Below are positions 1 through 8,655 of a stretch of DNA of 64,000 nt, in pieces. The stretch is taken from contig NZ_MNPU01000002.1 of NCBI RefSeq assembly GCF_001983165.1, forward strand, positions 186,001 through 250,000, read 5' to 3'. The notes below the pieces were generated by a model. It did not search any database and was not told the DNA's origin. It worked only from the letters and a program-made list of their open reading frames with translations. This stretch comes from Pseudomonas gessardii (GTDB lineage Bacteria > Pseudomonadota > Gammaproteobacteria > Pseudomonadales > Pseudomonadaceae). The position numbers and the translations under genes were made by a program. The stretch's first letter is position 1. Each line of letters begins with the position of its first letter.

Positions 1-87
1 AGCTGAACGTCAACCCGTAAACCTCAGGCTCAAAGGCGGGAGCAAAGGCTGGTAGACTGACGGGGTTTATTTAGCCAGGTTTCCGCC

Positions 88-918
88 ATGCATCCCGCAG
101 CCGAACATTCGCCGCTGGGCAAGTCCAGTGAATACATATCCACCTACACCCCTTCATTGCTGTTCCCCATCCCTCGCGCCGCCAAATGGGCCGAACTGGG
201 CCTGAGCGCCGAGACGCTGCCTTACAAGGGCGTGGATTTCTGGAACTGCTTTGAACTGTCCTGGCTGCTGCCGTCCGGCAAGCCGGTGGTGGCCATCGGT
301 GAGTTCAGCATCCCGGCCGACTCGCCGAACATCATCGAGTCGAAATCCTTCAAGCTCTACCTCAATTCGTTGAACCAGACGCCGTTTGCCGATGGGCCAA
401 GCCTTGAGGCCACCTTGCGTGCCGACTTGAGCGCAGCGGCCGGCAAGCCAGTGGGCGTGCGTATCCGCAGCCTGGCCGAGGTGGAAGGTGAAGGTGTGGT
501 CAGCCTGCCGGGCGTGTGCATTGATGACCTGCAGATCAGTGTCAGCAACTACGAGCACCCGCGCCCGGAACTGCTGCGCTGCGATGATTCCCGCGTGGTG
601 GAAGAGAGCGTGCACAGCCATCTGCTCAAATCCAACTGCCCGGTGACCAGCCAGCCGGATTGGGGCAGCGTGGCGGTAGAGTACCGCGGCGCGGCCCTGG
701 ATCATGCGAGCCTGTTGGCCTACCTGGTGAGCTTTCGTCAGCACTCGGACTTTCATGAACAGTGCGTGGAGCGGATCTTTCTCGACCTGCAGCGGTTGCT
801 CAAGCCTGAGAAGTTGACGGTTTATGCGCGGTATGTGCGACGGGGTGGGTTGGATATCAACCCGTATCGCAGCACTGAGGCTGTGCAGTTCCAGAACCTG
901 CGCCTGGCTCGCCAGTAG
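88..918 (+). CDS. queF: NADPH-dependent 7-cyano-7-deazaguanine reductase QueF
   Basis: Reduces the nitrile of preQ0 to the amine preQ1 in queuosine biosynthesis, a cytoplasmic tRNA-modification pathway. At 276 aa it is the long, two-module form found in gammaproteobacteria. Visible family motifs are ESKSFK (about residues 90-95) and the later [12 protein letters not shown], whose cysteine is the expected thioimide nucleophile. The ATG start leaves an N-terminus ([14 protein letters not shown]) typical of pseudomonad QueF. It stands alone, with a REP hairpin just after the stop. Assignment is secure. Confidence 0.97.
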   Translation: MHPAAEHSPLGKSSEYISTYTPSLLFPIPRAAKWAELGLSAETLPYKGVDFWNCFELSWLLPSGKPVVAIGEFSIPADSPNIIESKSFKLYLNSLNQTPFADGPSLEATLRADLSAAAGKPVGVRIRSLAEVEGEGVVSLPGVCIDDLQISVSNYEHPRPELLRCDDSRVVEESVHSHLLKSNCPVTSQPDWGSVAVEYRGAALDHASLLAYLVSFRQHSDFHEQCVERIFLDLQRLLKPEKLTVYARYVRRGGLDINPYRSTEAVQFQNLRLARQ

Positions 919-932
919 CCTTCATACGATAC

Positions 933-1028
933 AAATGTGGGAGCGGGCTTGCTCGCGATGGCGGTGGTTCAGTCAATATCTTCGGTGACTGACACTGCGC
1001 TATCGCGAGCAAGCCCGCTCCCACATTT
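933..1028. repeat. REP pair (inverted repeat hairpin)
   Basis: Two REP cores in head-to-head orientation (ATGTGGGAGCGGGCTTGCTC and its reverse complement) flank a short unrelated centre and would form a long hairpin in RNA or single-stranded DNA. It lies between the convergent ends of queF and the DUF4404 gene, so it may also act as a bidirectional transcription stop. Confidence 0.9.
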
Positions 1029-1046
1029 TTGGGTCCTGGATTCGGA

Positions 1047-1313
1047 TTAGATCCCGATATTGCCCAGAGTCACCACAATATTGCGCAATGTCCCGGCTAT
1101 GCCCGGATGCTCCAGCTCGAAGCGTTCTACAGCCAGGTTTACACCGTCGGCAAGGCTGGGGTTCTGAGTGGCAGGTTCCAGTTCCAGTTGCACTTCAAAC
1201 TTGGCAATCAACGCTTCCAGCGCTTCGCGTTTTTCCAGCGACAGAGGCGGGTCCTGATTCAATTGCTCGCGCAGGATGGAAACCTGTTCTTGCAGTTTTT
1301 CGCGGGCAGGCAT
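1047..1313 (-). CDS. DUF4404 family small protein
   Basis: An 88-aa acidic, mostly helical protein. It begins MPAREKLQEQVSILREQL, with heptad-like leucines suggesting a short coiled coil, and ends with a conserved-looking GIAGTLRNIVVTLGNIGI tail. The start at 1313 is chosen because AGGAAG lies a good distance upstream, while an earlier ATG in the same frame lacks a ribosome site. It resembles the DUF4404 family common in Pseudomonas; its function is unknown. Confidence 0.8.
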   Translation of the reverse strand: MPAREKLQEQVSILREQLNQDPPLSLEKREALEALIAKFEVQLELEPATQNPSLADGVNLAVERFELEHPGIAGTLRNIVVTLGNIGI

Positions 1314-1423
1314 GGCGTTCTTCCTTTTATCGATAGGCACTGGCATAGACCACGGCACGCCGAGAAAGGTCTACGGGATGACCTGTAGATTAATCCACTG
1401 GCAGCGACTGTGCATGATCTTGA

Positions 1424-2035
1424 TCAGGGCTTTTCGCCTTTGAGCCGGCGCAGGCGGATGTCCGCCAGGCAGGTGCCCAGTTCGCCCAGGTGATCGATCA
1501 CCGAGTGCACGCCAAGCCCATATAGCGTGACGGTGGCCTTGGCGCGCTTGTGTTCGCGCGCTTGTTCGCTCAGCGCTTGCCATTGGGCAGGGGAGAGCCC
1601 GCACAGTGAGCCACAGGACGCCAGGCCAATCGTCCAGAGCCCGGCGTTGAGCCCGGATTGCAGTAATCGGGGTTCACCACTGACCAGCACGCAGCCATCC
1701 AGGCGCTGGATATTCAGGTCCATCAAGGCTTGCCAGCAGGCATGGGGGGCGGGCCAGGGCAGGGTGGCCGGGCGGGTGCCTTGAACCCACTCCGGCAGGG
1801 CGGCGGCCAGCGGCGTGGTGACGCGGGTGGGCAACTCATCCAGCCAGGCGCTGGGGGTGCCTTGATCGTGGAGCCATTGCAGAATTTGCAGGGCGCCGGG
1901 GGTGGCCAGGGTTTCGCCTGCGGGGACGGTGCTGGCGTGGGCCATGGAACCAAAGTCCACCAGGCAACCACTGAGGCCAAAGAGTACGGCGGTCAAGGGC
2001 GGGGCGTTATCTGCAACGATCTGGGGATGGGGCAT
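1424..2035 (-). CDS. HAD-like phosphonatase-related protein lacking the catalytic aspartate
   Basis: A 203-aa protein related to the phosphonoacetaldehyde hydrolase branch of the HAD superfamily. Motif I should read FDxxG(T/C)xxDFGS, but here residues 19-30 read FGLSGCLVDFGS, so glycine 20 replaces the nucleophilic aspartate. The late motif around GEPRLLQSGLNAGLWTIGLA keeps the family shape. The reading frame is intact, so it may be a binding or structural protein rather than a hydrolase. It diverges from mlaA. Confidence 0.75.
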   Translation of the reverse strand: MPHPQIVADNAPPLTAVLFGLSGCLVDFGSMAHASTVPAGETLATPGALQILQWLHDQGTPSAWLDELPTRVTTPLAAALPEWVQGTRPATLPWPAPHACWQALMDLNIQRLDGCVLVSGEPRLLQSGLNAGLWTIGLASCGSLCGLSPAQWQALSEQAREHKRAKATVTLYGLGVHSVIDHLGELGTCLADIRLRRLKGEKP

Positions 2036-2170
2036 GGGACGTCCCTGAAAATAGCTGTGACGCTATCGGACGCCCATGACAAGCAGATGACATCGGGTTG
2101 TGACTGTAGGAATTTTGTGCATTTTTTGAATGACAATTCCATCAAGCTGCCTAATCTTACACTTCCGTCA

Positions 2171-2176
2171 TATAAT
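2171..2176 (+). promoter_or_regulatory. Probable -10 box of mlaA
   Basis: A perfect TATAAT lies 55 bases before the mlaA start. No convincing -35 hexamer is visible 16-18 bases upstream (CTGCCT is the nearest), so only the -10 is claimed. Confidence 0.5.
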
Positions 2177-2230
2177 ACGGCCTTATTCAGGGCATAGCGC
2201 CCATGACAGACCATTCAAGGAGTTCAAGCT

Positions 2231-2917
2231 ATGCGCTGGAGCCAGTGTCTTGCTCAACTATCCATGTGTGCCAGTGTCTTGCTGGTGCCTTTCGTTGCCC
2301 AGGCGGCGGAAGAAGACCCATGGGAAAGCATCAACCGCCCGATCTTCACCTTCAACGACACCGTTGATACCTACGCACTCAAGCCATTGGCCCAGGGCTA
2401 CCAGTTCATCACCCCGCAATTTGTCGAAGACGGTATCCACAACTTCTTCCGCAACATCGGCGATGTGGGCAACCTGGCCAACAACGTGCTGCAACTCAAG
2501 CCCCACCAGGCCGGTGTCGATACTGCGCGCTTACTGGTCAATACCACGTTTGGCGTGCTCGGCTTTATCGACGTCGGCACCAAAATGGGGCTGCAACGCA
2601 GTGATGAAGACTTCGGCCAGACCCTCGGCTACTGGGGCGTGGGCAGCGGTCCTTACGTGATGCTGCCACTGCTGGGCCCAAGCACCCTGCGTGATGCGCC
2701 GTCCAAGTATGTCGACAGCTACACCGAACCGTACCGCTACATGAACGACATTCCTACGCGCAACAGCGCTTTTGGTCTCGATATTGTCGATACCCGCGCC
2801 AGCCTGCTGTCGGCTGAAAAGCTGATCAACGGCGACAAGTACACCTTTATCCGCAATGCCTACCTGCAGAACCGTGAGTTCAAGGTCAAGGACGGCAATG
2901 TCGTGGATGACTTTTAA
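2231..2917 (+). CDS. mlaA: MlaA/VacJ family phospholipid-asymmetry protein
   Basis: Outer-membrane component of the Mla system, which removes mislocalised phospholipids from the outer leaflet. The 228-aa protein has a signal peptide ending near AQA/AEED, then the VacJ signature beginning DPWESINRPIFTFNDTVDTY, and continues to a conserved GYWGVGSGPYVMLPLLGPS segment. AAGGAG precedes the start at good spacing. No lipobox cysteine is found at the predicted cleavage site, unlike E. coli MlaA, so it may be anchored without a lipid. A strong terminator follows. Confidence 0.93.
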   Translation: MRWSQCLAQLSMCASVLLVPFVAQAAEEDPWESINRPIFTFNDTVDTYALKPLAQGYQFITPQFVEDGIHNFFRNIGDVGNLANNVLQLKPHQAGVDTARLLVNTTFGVLGFIDVGTKMGLQRSDEDFGQTLGYWGVGSGPYVMLPLLGPSTLRDAPSKYVDSYTEPYRYMNDIPTRNSAFGLDIVDTRASLLSAEKLINGDKYTFIRNAYLQNREFKVKDGNVVDDF

Positions 2918-2933
2918 GGTTAAGCCTTGAATG

Positions 2934-2963
2934 AAAAAGGCGGCCTTCGGGGCCGCCTTTTTT
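2934..2963. terminator. Bidirectional rho-independent terminator
   Basis: The stem AAGGCGGCC / GGCCGCCTT with a TTCG-type loop is flanked by A-run and T-run. It serves mlaA from the left and the convergent PilZ gene from the right. Confidence 0.93.
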
Positions 2964-2976
2964 GTGTGCATTGATT

Positions 2977-3273
2977 TCAGTACATCTTGAGGATTTTCAG
3001 GCCCAGGTGTTGGTCGTCGCCTTCCTTGCGGGCCCATACCACCTCAGTATCCGCCTCCAGACCTTTGAGCGCGGCGTGCTCTGAGTCGATACGCACCTTC
3101 AGTTGGTCGCCCACATTGAACGACTGCTTCGCCTGAACCTGCATTCCAGAGCTGGAGAGGTCCACGCAGACCCCGGCAATCTCTTGCCCGGCATGGATCA
3201 ATGACACGTCGGCATCCACCCGCATGCGGATGAAATCGCGCTTTTCCGCATAGTCACGTTCGTTTGCGCTCAT
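2977..3273 (-). CDS. PilZ domain c-di-GMP-binding protein
   Basis: A 98-aa single-domain protein with both PilZ ligand motifs: RxxxR (RDFIR, residues 12-16) and DxSxxG (DLSSSG, residues 38-43). It should bind cyclic di-GMP and act as a small effector on an unknown partner. The second ATG (3273) is chosen because the GGAAGG ribosome site touches the first ATG (3282) but stands 9 bases before the second. A diguanylate cyclase is also encoded in this window (54456-55319), but nothing links the two directly. Confidence 0.9.
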   Translation of the reverse strand: MSANERDYAEKRDFIRMRVDADVSLIHAGQEIAGVCVDLSSSGMQVQAKQSFNVGDQLKVRIDSEHAALKGLEADTEVVWARKEGDDQHLGLKILKMY

Positions 3274-3550
3274 AGGTTTCATCCTTCCATTGCGTTGTGG
3301 TTTTGCCTGTTCTTATAACTCCCGGTGATTTGCGATGTAAAGACGCTCGGCGACCATCGGCATGAGCTTGAAACCCCTGGCGGATGGGAGTACCGTCTGC
3401 GCCTTAGAAGGGCACCTCTGCTTTACCTTTGTGCGTGAGCCAAGCGCTTATGTTTTGTAGGACAGAGAGGCTAGAAAGCGAATCCAGTAGTGCGAGCCGG
3501 GCCATTGCCTGACTGCCTACGCCAACCTAATTCTGGCGCCGTTTGCCCAC

Positions 3551-4732
3551 ATGCAAAAAACCAGTGCCACGCTGCTGATAATCGATGACGACGAAGTAGT
3601 GCGCGCGAGCCTCGCGGCCTATTTGGAAGACAGTGGCTTCAGCGTCCTGCAGGCCGGCAATGGTCTTCAGGGTCTCCAGGTGTTCGAGCGCGACCAGCCC
3701 GACCTGGTGATCTGCGACCTGCGCATGCCCCAGATGGGCGGCCTTGAGCTGATCCGCCAGGTGACCGAGCTTGCCCCGCAGACGCCGGTCATTGTCGTGT
3801 CTGGTGCCGGGGTGATGAACGACGCTGTGGAAGCCTTGCGCCTGGGCGCCGCCGACTACCTGATCAAGCCCCTGGAAGACCTGGCCGTCCTGGAGCACTC
3901 GGTGCGCCGAGCGCTGGATCGTGCCCGCCTGCTCCTGGAAAACCAGCGCTACCGCGAAAAGCTCGAAACCGCCAACCGGGAGCTCGAAGCCAGCCTCAAC
4001 CTGCTCCAGGAAGACCAGAACGCCGGTCGCCAGGTGCAGATGAACATGCTGCCGGTCAGCCCCTGGAGCATCGACGAGTTCCAGTTCGCCCACCAGATCA
4101 TCCCGTCGCTGTACCTGTCGGGTGATTTTGTCGATTATTTCCGCGTGGATGAGCGCCGCGTCGCGTTCTACCTGGCCGATGTCTCGGGACATGGCGCATC
4201 CTCTGCCTTCGTGACCGTGTTGTTGAAGTTCATGACCACACGGCTGTTGTTTGAATCCAAGCGCAATGGCACCTTGCCGGAGTTCACTCCCTCGCAAGTG
4301 CTGGGCCACATCAACCGGGGCCTGATCAGCTGCAAGCTGGGCAAGCACGTAACGATGGTGGGCGGCGTGATTGATGAAGAAACCGGTCTTTTGACTTACA
4401 GCATTGGCGGTCACCTGCCATTGCCGGTTTTATACACTCCAGACAGTGTGCGTTATCTGGAAGGGCGTGGTTTGCCGGTTGGCTTGTTCAATGAAGCCAC
4501 CTATGAAGACCACATTCTGGAGCTGCCGCCGGCCTTCAGCCTGACGCTGATGTCCGATGGCATCCTGGACCTTCTTCCAGAGCCTACACTCAAAGAGAAA
4601 GAAGCCGCCTTGCCCCAACGGGTCAGGTCGGCGGGCGGCAGCCTGGATGGCTTGCGGCAGGTTTTTGGATTGGCCACGCTAGGGGAGATGCCGGATGATA
4701 TCGCCCTATTGGTGTTGAGCAGGAATCTTTGA
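3551..4732 (+). CDS. rssB: Response regulator/PP2C phosphatase RssB
   Basis: 393 aa: a receiver domain (phospho-acceptor D56 in ICDLRMP, K106 in LIKP), a helical linker, and a SpoIIE/PP2C-type phosphatase domain from about residue 165. Metal-binding signatures SGDFVDYF, ADVSGHG, SDGILDL and DDIALLVL are all present, so the phosphatase looks active, unlike E. coli RssB. In Pseudomonas this protein works with the STAS partner RssC, encoded by the next gene, in controlling RpoS stability. The ribosome site is weak. Confidence 0.9.
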   Translation: MQKTSATLLIIDDDEVVRASLAAYLEDSGFSVLQAGNGLQGLQVFERDQPDLVICDLRMPQMGGLELIRQVTELAPQTPVIVVSGAGVMNDAVEALRLGAADYLIKPLEDLAVLEHSVRRALDRARLLLENQRYREKLETANRELEASLNLLQEDQNAGRQVQMNMLPVSPWSIDEFQFAHQIIPSLYLSGDFVDYFRVDERRVAFYLADVSGHGASSAFVTVLLKFMTTRLLFESKRNGTLPEFTPSQVLGHINRGLISCKLGKHVTMVGGVIDEETGLLTYSIGGHLPLPVLYTPDSVRYLEGRGLPVGLFNEATYEDHILELPPAFSLTLMSDGILDLLPEPTLKEKEAALPQRVRSAGGSLDGLRQVFGLATLGEMPDDIALLVLSRNL

Positions 4733-5214
4733 TGAGTACCGGAAGAATCCAATTCGCCGAGCAAGAAGGGACCTTTGTCCTGAAGTTTGTCGGTGAAGTG
4801 CGCCTGACCTTGTGTTCGGCGCTGGATGCAACGATTGAGCGGATTTTCACAGCCTTGAACTTCTCGGCGATCGTGATCGATCTGACCGAAACCCGCAGCA
4901 TCGATAGCACCACCCTTGGGCTGTTGGCCAAGTTGTCCATTCTGTCTCGGCAGAAGGTCGGACTGCTGCCGACCGTCGTCACCACCCACGAAGACATCAC
5001 CCGGCTCCTACAGTCGATGGGGTTCGATCAAGTGTTCAACATTGTTGACCGCCCGATCCCCTGCCCGGAATGCCTGACCGACTTGCCTTCCCAGGACCAA
5101 TCCGAGGAAGTGGTGCGGCTCAAGGTGCTGGAGGCGCACAAGATCCTGATGGGGTTGAACGAATCTAACCGCGAAGCCTTCCACGATCTGGTCAACGCCC
5201 TCGAGCGGCACTGA
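4732..5214 (+). CDS. rssC: STAS-domain anti-sigma-factor antagonist RssC
   Basis: A 160-aa STAS protein. The motif IDLTETRSIDSTTLGLLAKL carries the serine usually phosphorylated in anti-anti-sigma factors, making it the expected substrate of the upstream PP2C phosphatase. Its ATG overlaps the rssB stop (TGATG), which implies translational coupling; a TTG three bases earlier is the alternative start. A C-terminal extension of about 60 residues includes a CPEC pair. Confidence 0.88.
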   Translation: MSTGRIQFAEQEGTFVLKFVGEVRLTLCSALDATIERIFTALNFSAIVIDLTETRSIDSTTLGLLAKLSILSRQKVGLLPTVVTTHEDITRLLQSMGFDQVFNIVDRPIPCPECLTDLPSQDQSEEVVRLKVLEAHKILMGLNESNREAFHDLVNALERH

Positions 5215-5236
5215 CTTCACTGTTGGAGCAGGGTCA

Positions 5237-5270
5237 AAATGTGGGAGCTGGCTTGCCTGCGATAGCGCCA
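5237..5270 (+). repeat. Single REP element
   Basis: One REP core (ATGTGGGAGCTGGCTTGCCT) without its inverted partner, lying between rssC and the terminator. Confidence 0.75.
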
Positions 5271-5297
5271 GCTCAACCACCGCATATTGAACGGGTA

Positions 5298-5335
5298 CAA
5301 AAAAGGGCGGCATCCTAACGGATACCGCCCTTTTT
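5298..5335. terminator. Bidirectional terminator between rssC and tal
   Basis: A long stem (AAAGGGCGGCATCC / GGATACCGCCCTTT, one mismatch) with a TAAC loop and A/T runs on both sides, placed between two convergent genes. Confidence 0.92.
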
Positions 5336-5349
5336 ACCGCGCCCGCTTT

Positions 5350-6276
5350 TTACAGCTTGGCGCTCAACAACGCCTCCAGCTTCTCCTGGTCCCGGGCAAA
5401 CTGACGAATGCCTTCCGCCAGCTTCTCAGTGGCCATCGCGTCCTCGTTGGACTCCCAGCGGAACTGCGCTTCTGTCATGTGTACACGGGCCTCACCGGCC
5501 TGGCCTGGCGCCAGCTTGCGCTCCAGCTTGCCATTGTCGGCCGCCAGCTTCTCCAACAAGTCCGGGCTGATGGTCAGGCGGTCGCAACCGGCCAGTTCCT
5601 CGATCTGGCTCAGGTTACGGAAGCTTGCGCCCATCACCACGGTCTTGTAGCCATTGGCCTTGTAGTAGTTGTAGATGCGCGTCACCGACTGCACGCCAGG
5701 ATCATCGGCACCGGTGTAATCGTTGCCATTGGCCTTTTTGTACCAGTCGTAGATACGACCGACAAACGGTGAAATCAGGAACACCCCGGCTTCCGCACAG
5801 GCCACGGCTTGGGCGAAGGAGAACAGCAGGGTCAGGTTGGTCTGGATGCCTTCCTTTTCCAGCTGCTCGGCGGCACGAATGCCTTCCCAAGTGGACGCGA
5901 TCTTGATCAGCACGCGGTCGCGGCCAATACCTGCTTTTTCGTACAGGTCGATCAGGCGATGCGCACGCTTGAGTACCGCGTCAGTGTCGAACGACAGGCG
6001 CGCATCCACCTCGGTGGAGATACGCCCTGGCACCACTTTCAGGATCTCCTGGCCCACAGCCACCGCAAAACGGTCACTGGCCAGGCCTACATCACCGTTG
6101 CAATCCTGCACGCAGGCATCCAGCAGCTTGGCATAGCCCGGAATGGACGCAGCCTTGAGCAAAAGGGAAGGGTTAGTGGTGGCATCCTGCGGCTTGACGC
6201 GGGCGATAGCTTCAAAATCGCCGGTGTCGGCAACTACAGTGGTGAATTGCTTGAGTTGTTCCAACTTGGAAGTCAT
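5350..6276 (-). CDS. tal: Transaldolase
   Basis: A 308-aa TalB-type transaldolase of the non-oxidative pentose-phosphate pathway, transferring a dihydroxyacetone unit from sedoheptulose-7-phosphate to glyceraldehyde-3-phosphate. The Schiff-base lysine lies in [11 protein letters not shown] (K125), and the other signature [13 protein letters not shown] is at residues 31-43. It is monocistronic, with its terminator shared with rssC. Confidence 0.98.
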   Translation of the reverse strand: MTSKLEQLKQFTTVVADTGDFEAIARVKPQDATTNPSLLLKAASIPGYAKLLDACVQDCNGDVGLASDRFAVAVGQEILKVVPGRISTEVDARLSFDTDAVLKRAHRLIDLYEKAGIGRDRVLIKIASTWEGIRAAEQLEKEGIQTNLTLLFSFAQAVACAEAGVFLISPFVGRIYDWYKKANGNDYTGADDPGVQSVTRIYNYYKANGYKTVVMGASFRNLSQIEELAGCDRLTISPDLLEKLAADNGKLERKLAPGQAGEARVHMTEAQFRWESNEDAMATEKLAEGIRQFARDQEKLEALLSAKL

Positions 6277-6517
6277 GGGCGTGCTCTGTCCTATGGGTCT
6301 GATGACATTACCCGAGGGTTGCTAGCCGCTCAAGGGCGCAAATGCGTTCGATCGTTTGCGAGGGCAACAACCTGAAAACAGCCGTTTGAATGATCGGCCG
6401 TGCTGCTAGATAGGAGGGCAAAATCGCCATCAGGTTCCACCTGCGCCGCGATCAAAAGGTGGGCTTGCCCGCGATAGCGATGGACCCGTCGCCCAATAAA
6501 TCGACTGGCCTGCTCCG

Positions 6518-7510
6518 TCAACGGCCCTCCAGCAACGCCCCGGCCTGATCCAGCAAAGCCAACGGATCGCTGGCCTTGTGAATATCCACCGACAACAACT
6601 GCCGAAACCTGCGCGCCCCTGGAAACCCGGTGCCCAACCCCAGCACATGCCGGGTAATGTGATGCATCGCCCCGCCCGTGGCCAGATGCTCGGCGATATA
6701 CGGCCGCAGCTGCGCCAACGCTTCGGCCCGACTGATCACCGGCGCCGTACTGCCAAACAGCCGCTGATCCACGGCTGCCAGCAAATACGGATTGTGATAA
6801 GCCTCACGCCCCAGCATCACCCCATCAAACACCTGCAAATGCTCGTCGCATTGCTCCAGCGTCTTGATCCCGCCATTGAGAATAATCTCCAGCTCGGCAA
6901 AATCCCGCTTCAACTGCGCCGCCACGTCATAACGCAACGGCGGAATGTCCCGATTCTCCTTGGGCGACAACCCTTCCAGAATCGCAATCCGCGCATGCAC
7001 GGTAAAACTGGTGCAACCCGCGTCCTTCACCTGCCCGACAAAATCACACAGCTGGGCATAACTGTCCCGGCCATTGATCCCGATACGGTGCTTCACCGTC
7101 ACCGGAATCGACACCGCATCACGCATCGCCTTCACACAGTCCGCCACCAGAGCGGGGTGGCCCATCAGGCACGCGCCGATCATATTGTTCTGCACCCGGT
7201 CGCTGGGGCAGCCGACGTTCAGGTTTACTTCGTCGTAGCCTGCATCCTGAGCCATGCGGGCACAAGCGGCCAAATCGGCGGGAACACTGCCGCCCAGTTG
7301 CAGCGCCAGTGGGTGCTCGGCTTCGTTGTGGCGCAGAAAGCGGTCATGGTCACCGTGGAGGATGGCGCCGGTGGTGACCATTTCGGTGTAGAGCAGGGCG
7401 TGTTTGGAGAGGAGGCGTAGGAAGTATCTGCAATGATGGTCGGTCCAATCCATCATCGGCGCAACCGAAAACCGACGGGAGAGTGGCATTGATGCAATTT
7501 GTAGGGACAT
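6518..7510 (-). CDS. dusA: tRNA-dihydrouridine(20/20a) synthase DusA
   Basis: FMN-dependent reduction of uridines 20 and 20a in the tRNA D-loop. The 330-aa protein carries FSVAPMMDWTDHHCR, the catalytic cysteine in NLNVGCPSDRVQ, and the phosphate-binding NGGIKTLEQ segment. The start may be the ATG at 7510 or the one at 7489 (MPLSRRFS); neither has a strong ribosome site. The 241-base gap to tal holds only a decayed REP-like stretch near 6460-6483. Confidence 0.97.
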   Translation of the reverse strand: MSLQIASMPLSRRFSVAPMMDWTDHHCRYFLRLLSKHALLYTEMVTTGAILHGDHDRFLRHNEAEHPLALQLGGSVPADLAACARMAQDAGYDEVNLNVGCPSDRVQNNMIGACLMGHPALVADCVKAMRDAVSIPVTVKHRIGINGRDSYAQLCDFVGQVKDAGCTSFTVHARIAILEGLSPKENRDIPPLRYDVAAQLKRDFAELEIILNGGIKTLEQCDEHLQVFDGVMLGREAYHNPYLLAAVDQRLFGSTAPVISRAEALAQLRPYIAEHLATGGAMHHITRHVLGLGTGFPGARRFRQLLSVDIHKASDPLALLDQAGALLEGR

Positions 7511-7600
7511 TGAAGTATCTGGATGGGGAAGGCGAAGGGCAGTCAGTTTATCAGGAACGGAGTGGCCTCGTTGAGGCCAGGTACCGAGAGCCTTCCCACA

Positions 7601-8149
7601 TCAGTCGACTCGCCCCGGCAGCATCCCCGCCAGGACCTTATCCTTATCAATAAAGTGATGTTTCAGCGCTACCACCATATGCCCGCCCACAAGAGCTCCG
7701 CATAGCCACGCGCTGTAGGTATGAATCGCCTTTGCCAGGTCATAGAGGCTTTTATCTGGTTCCACCAGCGGCGGCAGTAGGAATAAGCCGGCCACCAGGA
7801 TGGGCTTGTCAGCCACCGAGCTCCAGTACCAGCCGGATATCGGCAGCCCGACCAGCGCCACGATGTATAGCAACAGGTGGCCAATGAAGGCTGCACGCTT
7901 GACCAGCGGTGTCATGGTGTCTGGCATCGCCGGTGCCGCATGGGTCAGGCGCCAGGCGATGCGCAGGACGATGAGGAATATCAGCGTGCTCGCCATCGCC
8001 TTGTGTAAAAAGGTGAGTTGATGCTGCGGGTTGAATTCGTCGCGCCAATGAACGGCCACGAGCCCCACCAGCCAGGCGGCAATCCAGATGAGTGCCATGC
8101 CCCAGTGCAGCCATTTTGCTGTGGCCGTATAGCTTTTTGTCTCTGTCAT
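7601..8149 (-). CDS. Cytochrome b561 family membrane protein
   Basis: A 182-aa inner-membrane protein with four hydrophobic segments and paired histidines (for example WLHWGM, LHKAM, HTYSAW and GHMVVALKHHF) that should ligate two b-type haems. CybB-like proteins move electrons between quinol and periplasmic acceptors, and CybB can oxidise superoxide. It is a single gene; its redox partner is not apparent. Confidence 0.92.
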   Translation of the reverse strand: MTETKSYTATAKWLHWGMALIWIAAWLVGLVAVHWRDEFNPQHQLTFLHKAMASTLIFLIVLRIAWRLTHAAPAMPDTMTPLVKRAAFIGHLLLYIVALVGLPISGWYWSSVADKPILVAGLFLLPPLVEPDKSLYDLAKAIHTYSAWLCGALVGGHMVVALKHHFIDKDKVLAGMLPGRVD

Positions 8150-8378
8150 CTGGATGTGCGCCTGTCTTTTGGGTAGGCGCGATTATCGACAATTGGGCAG
8201 GGCGGAAAACCGTAAAAACTCGATGATTCCCATCGACTTTTCTGATTTTCAGCATTTTTCTCCATCCTGCCGGGACTACAAACGCCGGGTCACAGGATGC
8301 CCTATTCCTCAGGTGGCGCTGAACCTGCCGCGAAGACGACCGTCAAGTCCAGAACAGACGCCCGATCCCGCCGGAGCA

Positions 8379-8387
8379 TGATATTCT
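8379..8387 (+). promoter_or_regulatory. Extended -10 candidate for mqo
   Basis: TGATATTCT has the extended -10 form (TG-N-TATTCT) with no clear -35. Transcription from here would give mqo a 5' leader of about 260 bases. The assignment is a reading of one motif only. Confidence 0.35.
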
Positions 8388-8410
8388 GCGCGCCATCTTG
8401 GTCTATCCTT

Positions 8411-8448
8411 TCTCTGGTACGCACTCCCGAATGCGTACCGGCAGAGAG
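8411..8448 (+). other. Hairpin in the mqo leader
   Basis: The perfect 8-bp stem GGTACGCA / TGCGTACC is extended by TCTCT / AGAGA across a short bulge, with an 8-base loop. There is no T-run after it, so it is unlikely to be a simple terminator. It lies inside the 506-base gap between the cytochrome b561 gene and mqo, and I see no coding signal in that gap. Confidence 0.55.
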
Positions 8449-8655
8449 CTGTCGCCGAGGTAGCTGAAGCCAATAATGATAAAAAGTCAGCGCAGAAGGG
8501 ACATAAAAGTGAGGTCGATACGTCGGCCTTGTGTGCCCACCCTGCAGTGCTTGCGAGTACGGGAACCAGCCGGACATTGCCTGATGTTTGGCGTACCACG
8601 GTTGCCGGAAGGTCGAGGATGGTAGGGCGGAAGGCGTTTTATCATAGGTGCTACG

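Noticed and set aside
1..20. End of an upstream gene (LNVNP then stop)
   Set aside because: Only a few codons lie in the window; no identity can be supported.
6330..6521. A 63-codon frame between tal and dusA
   Set aside because: No Shine-Dalgarno site or recognisable motif; it overlaps a decayed REP-like stretch around 6460-6483.
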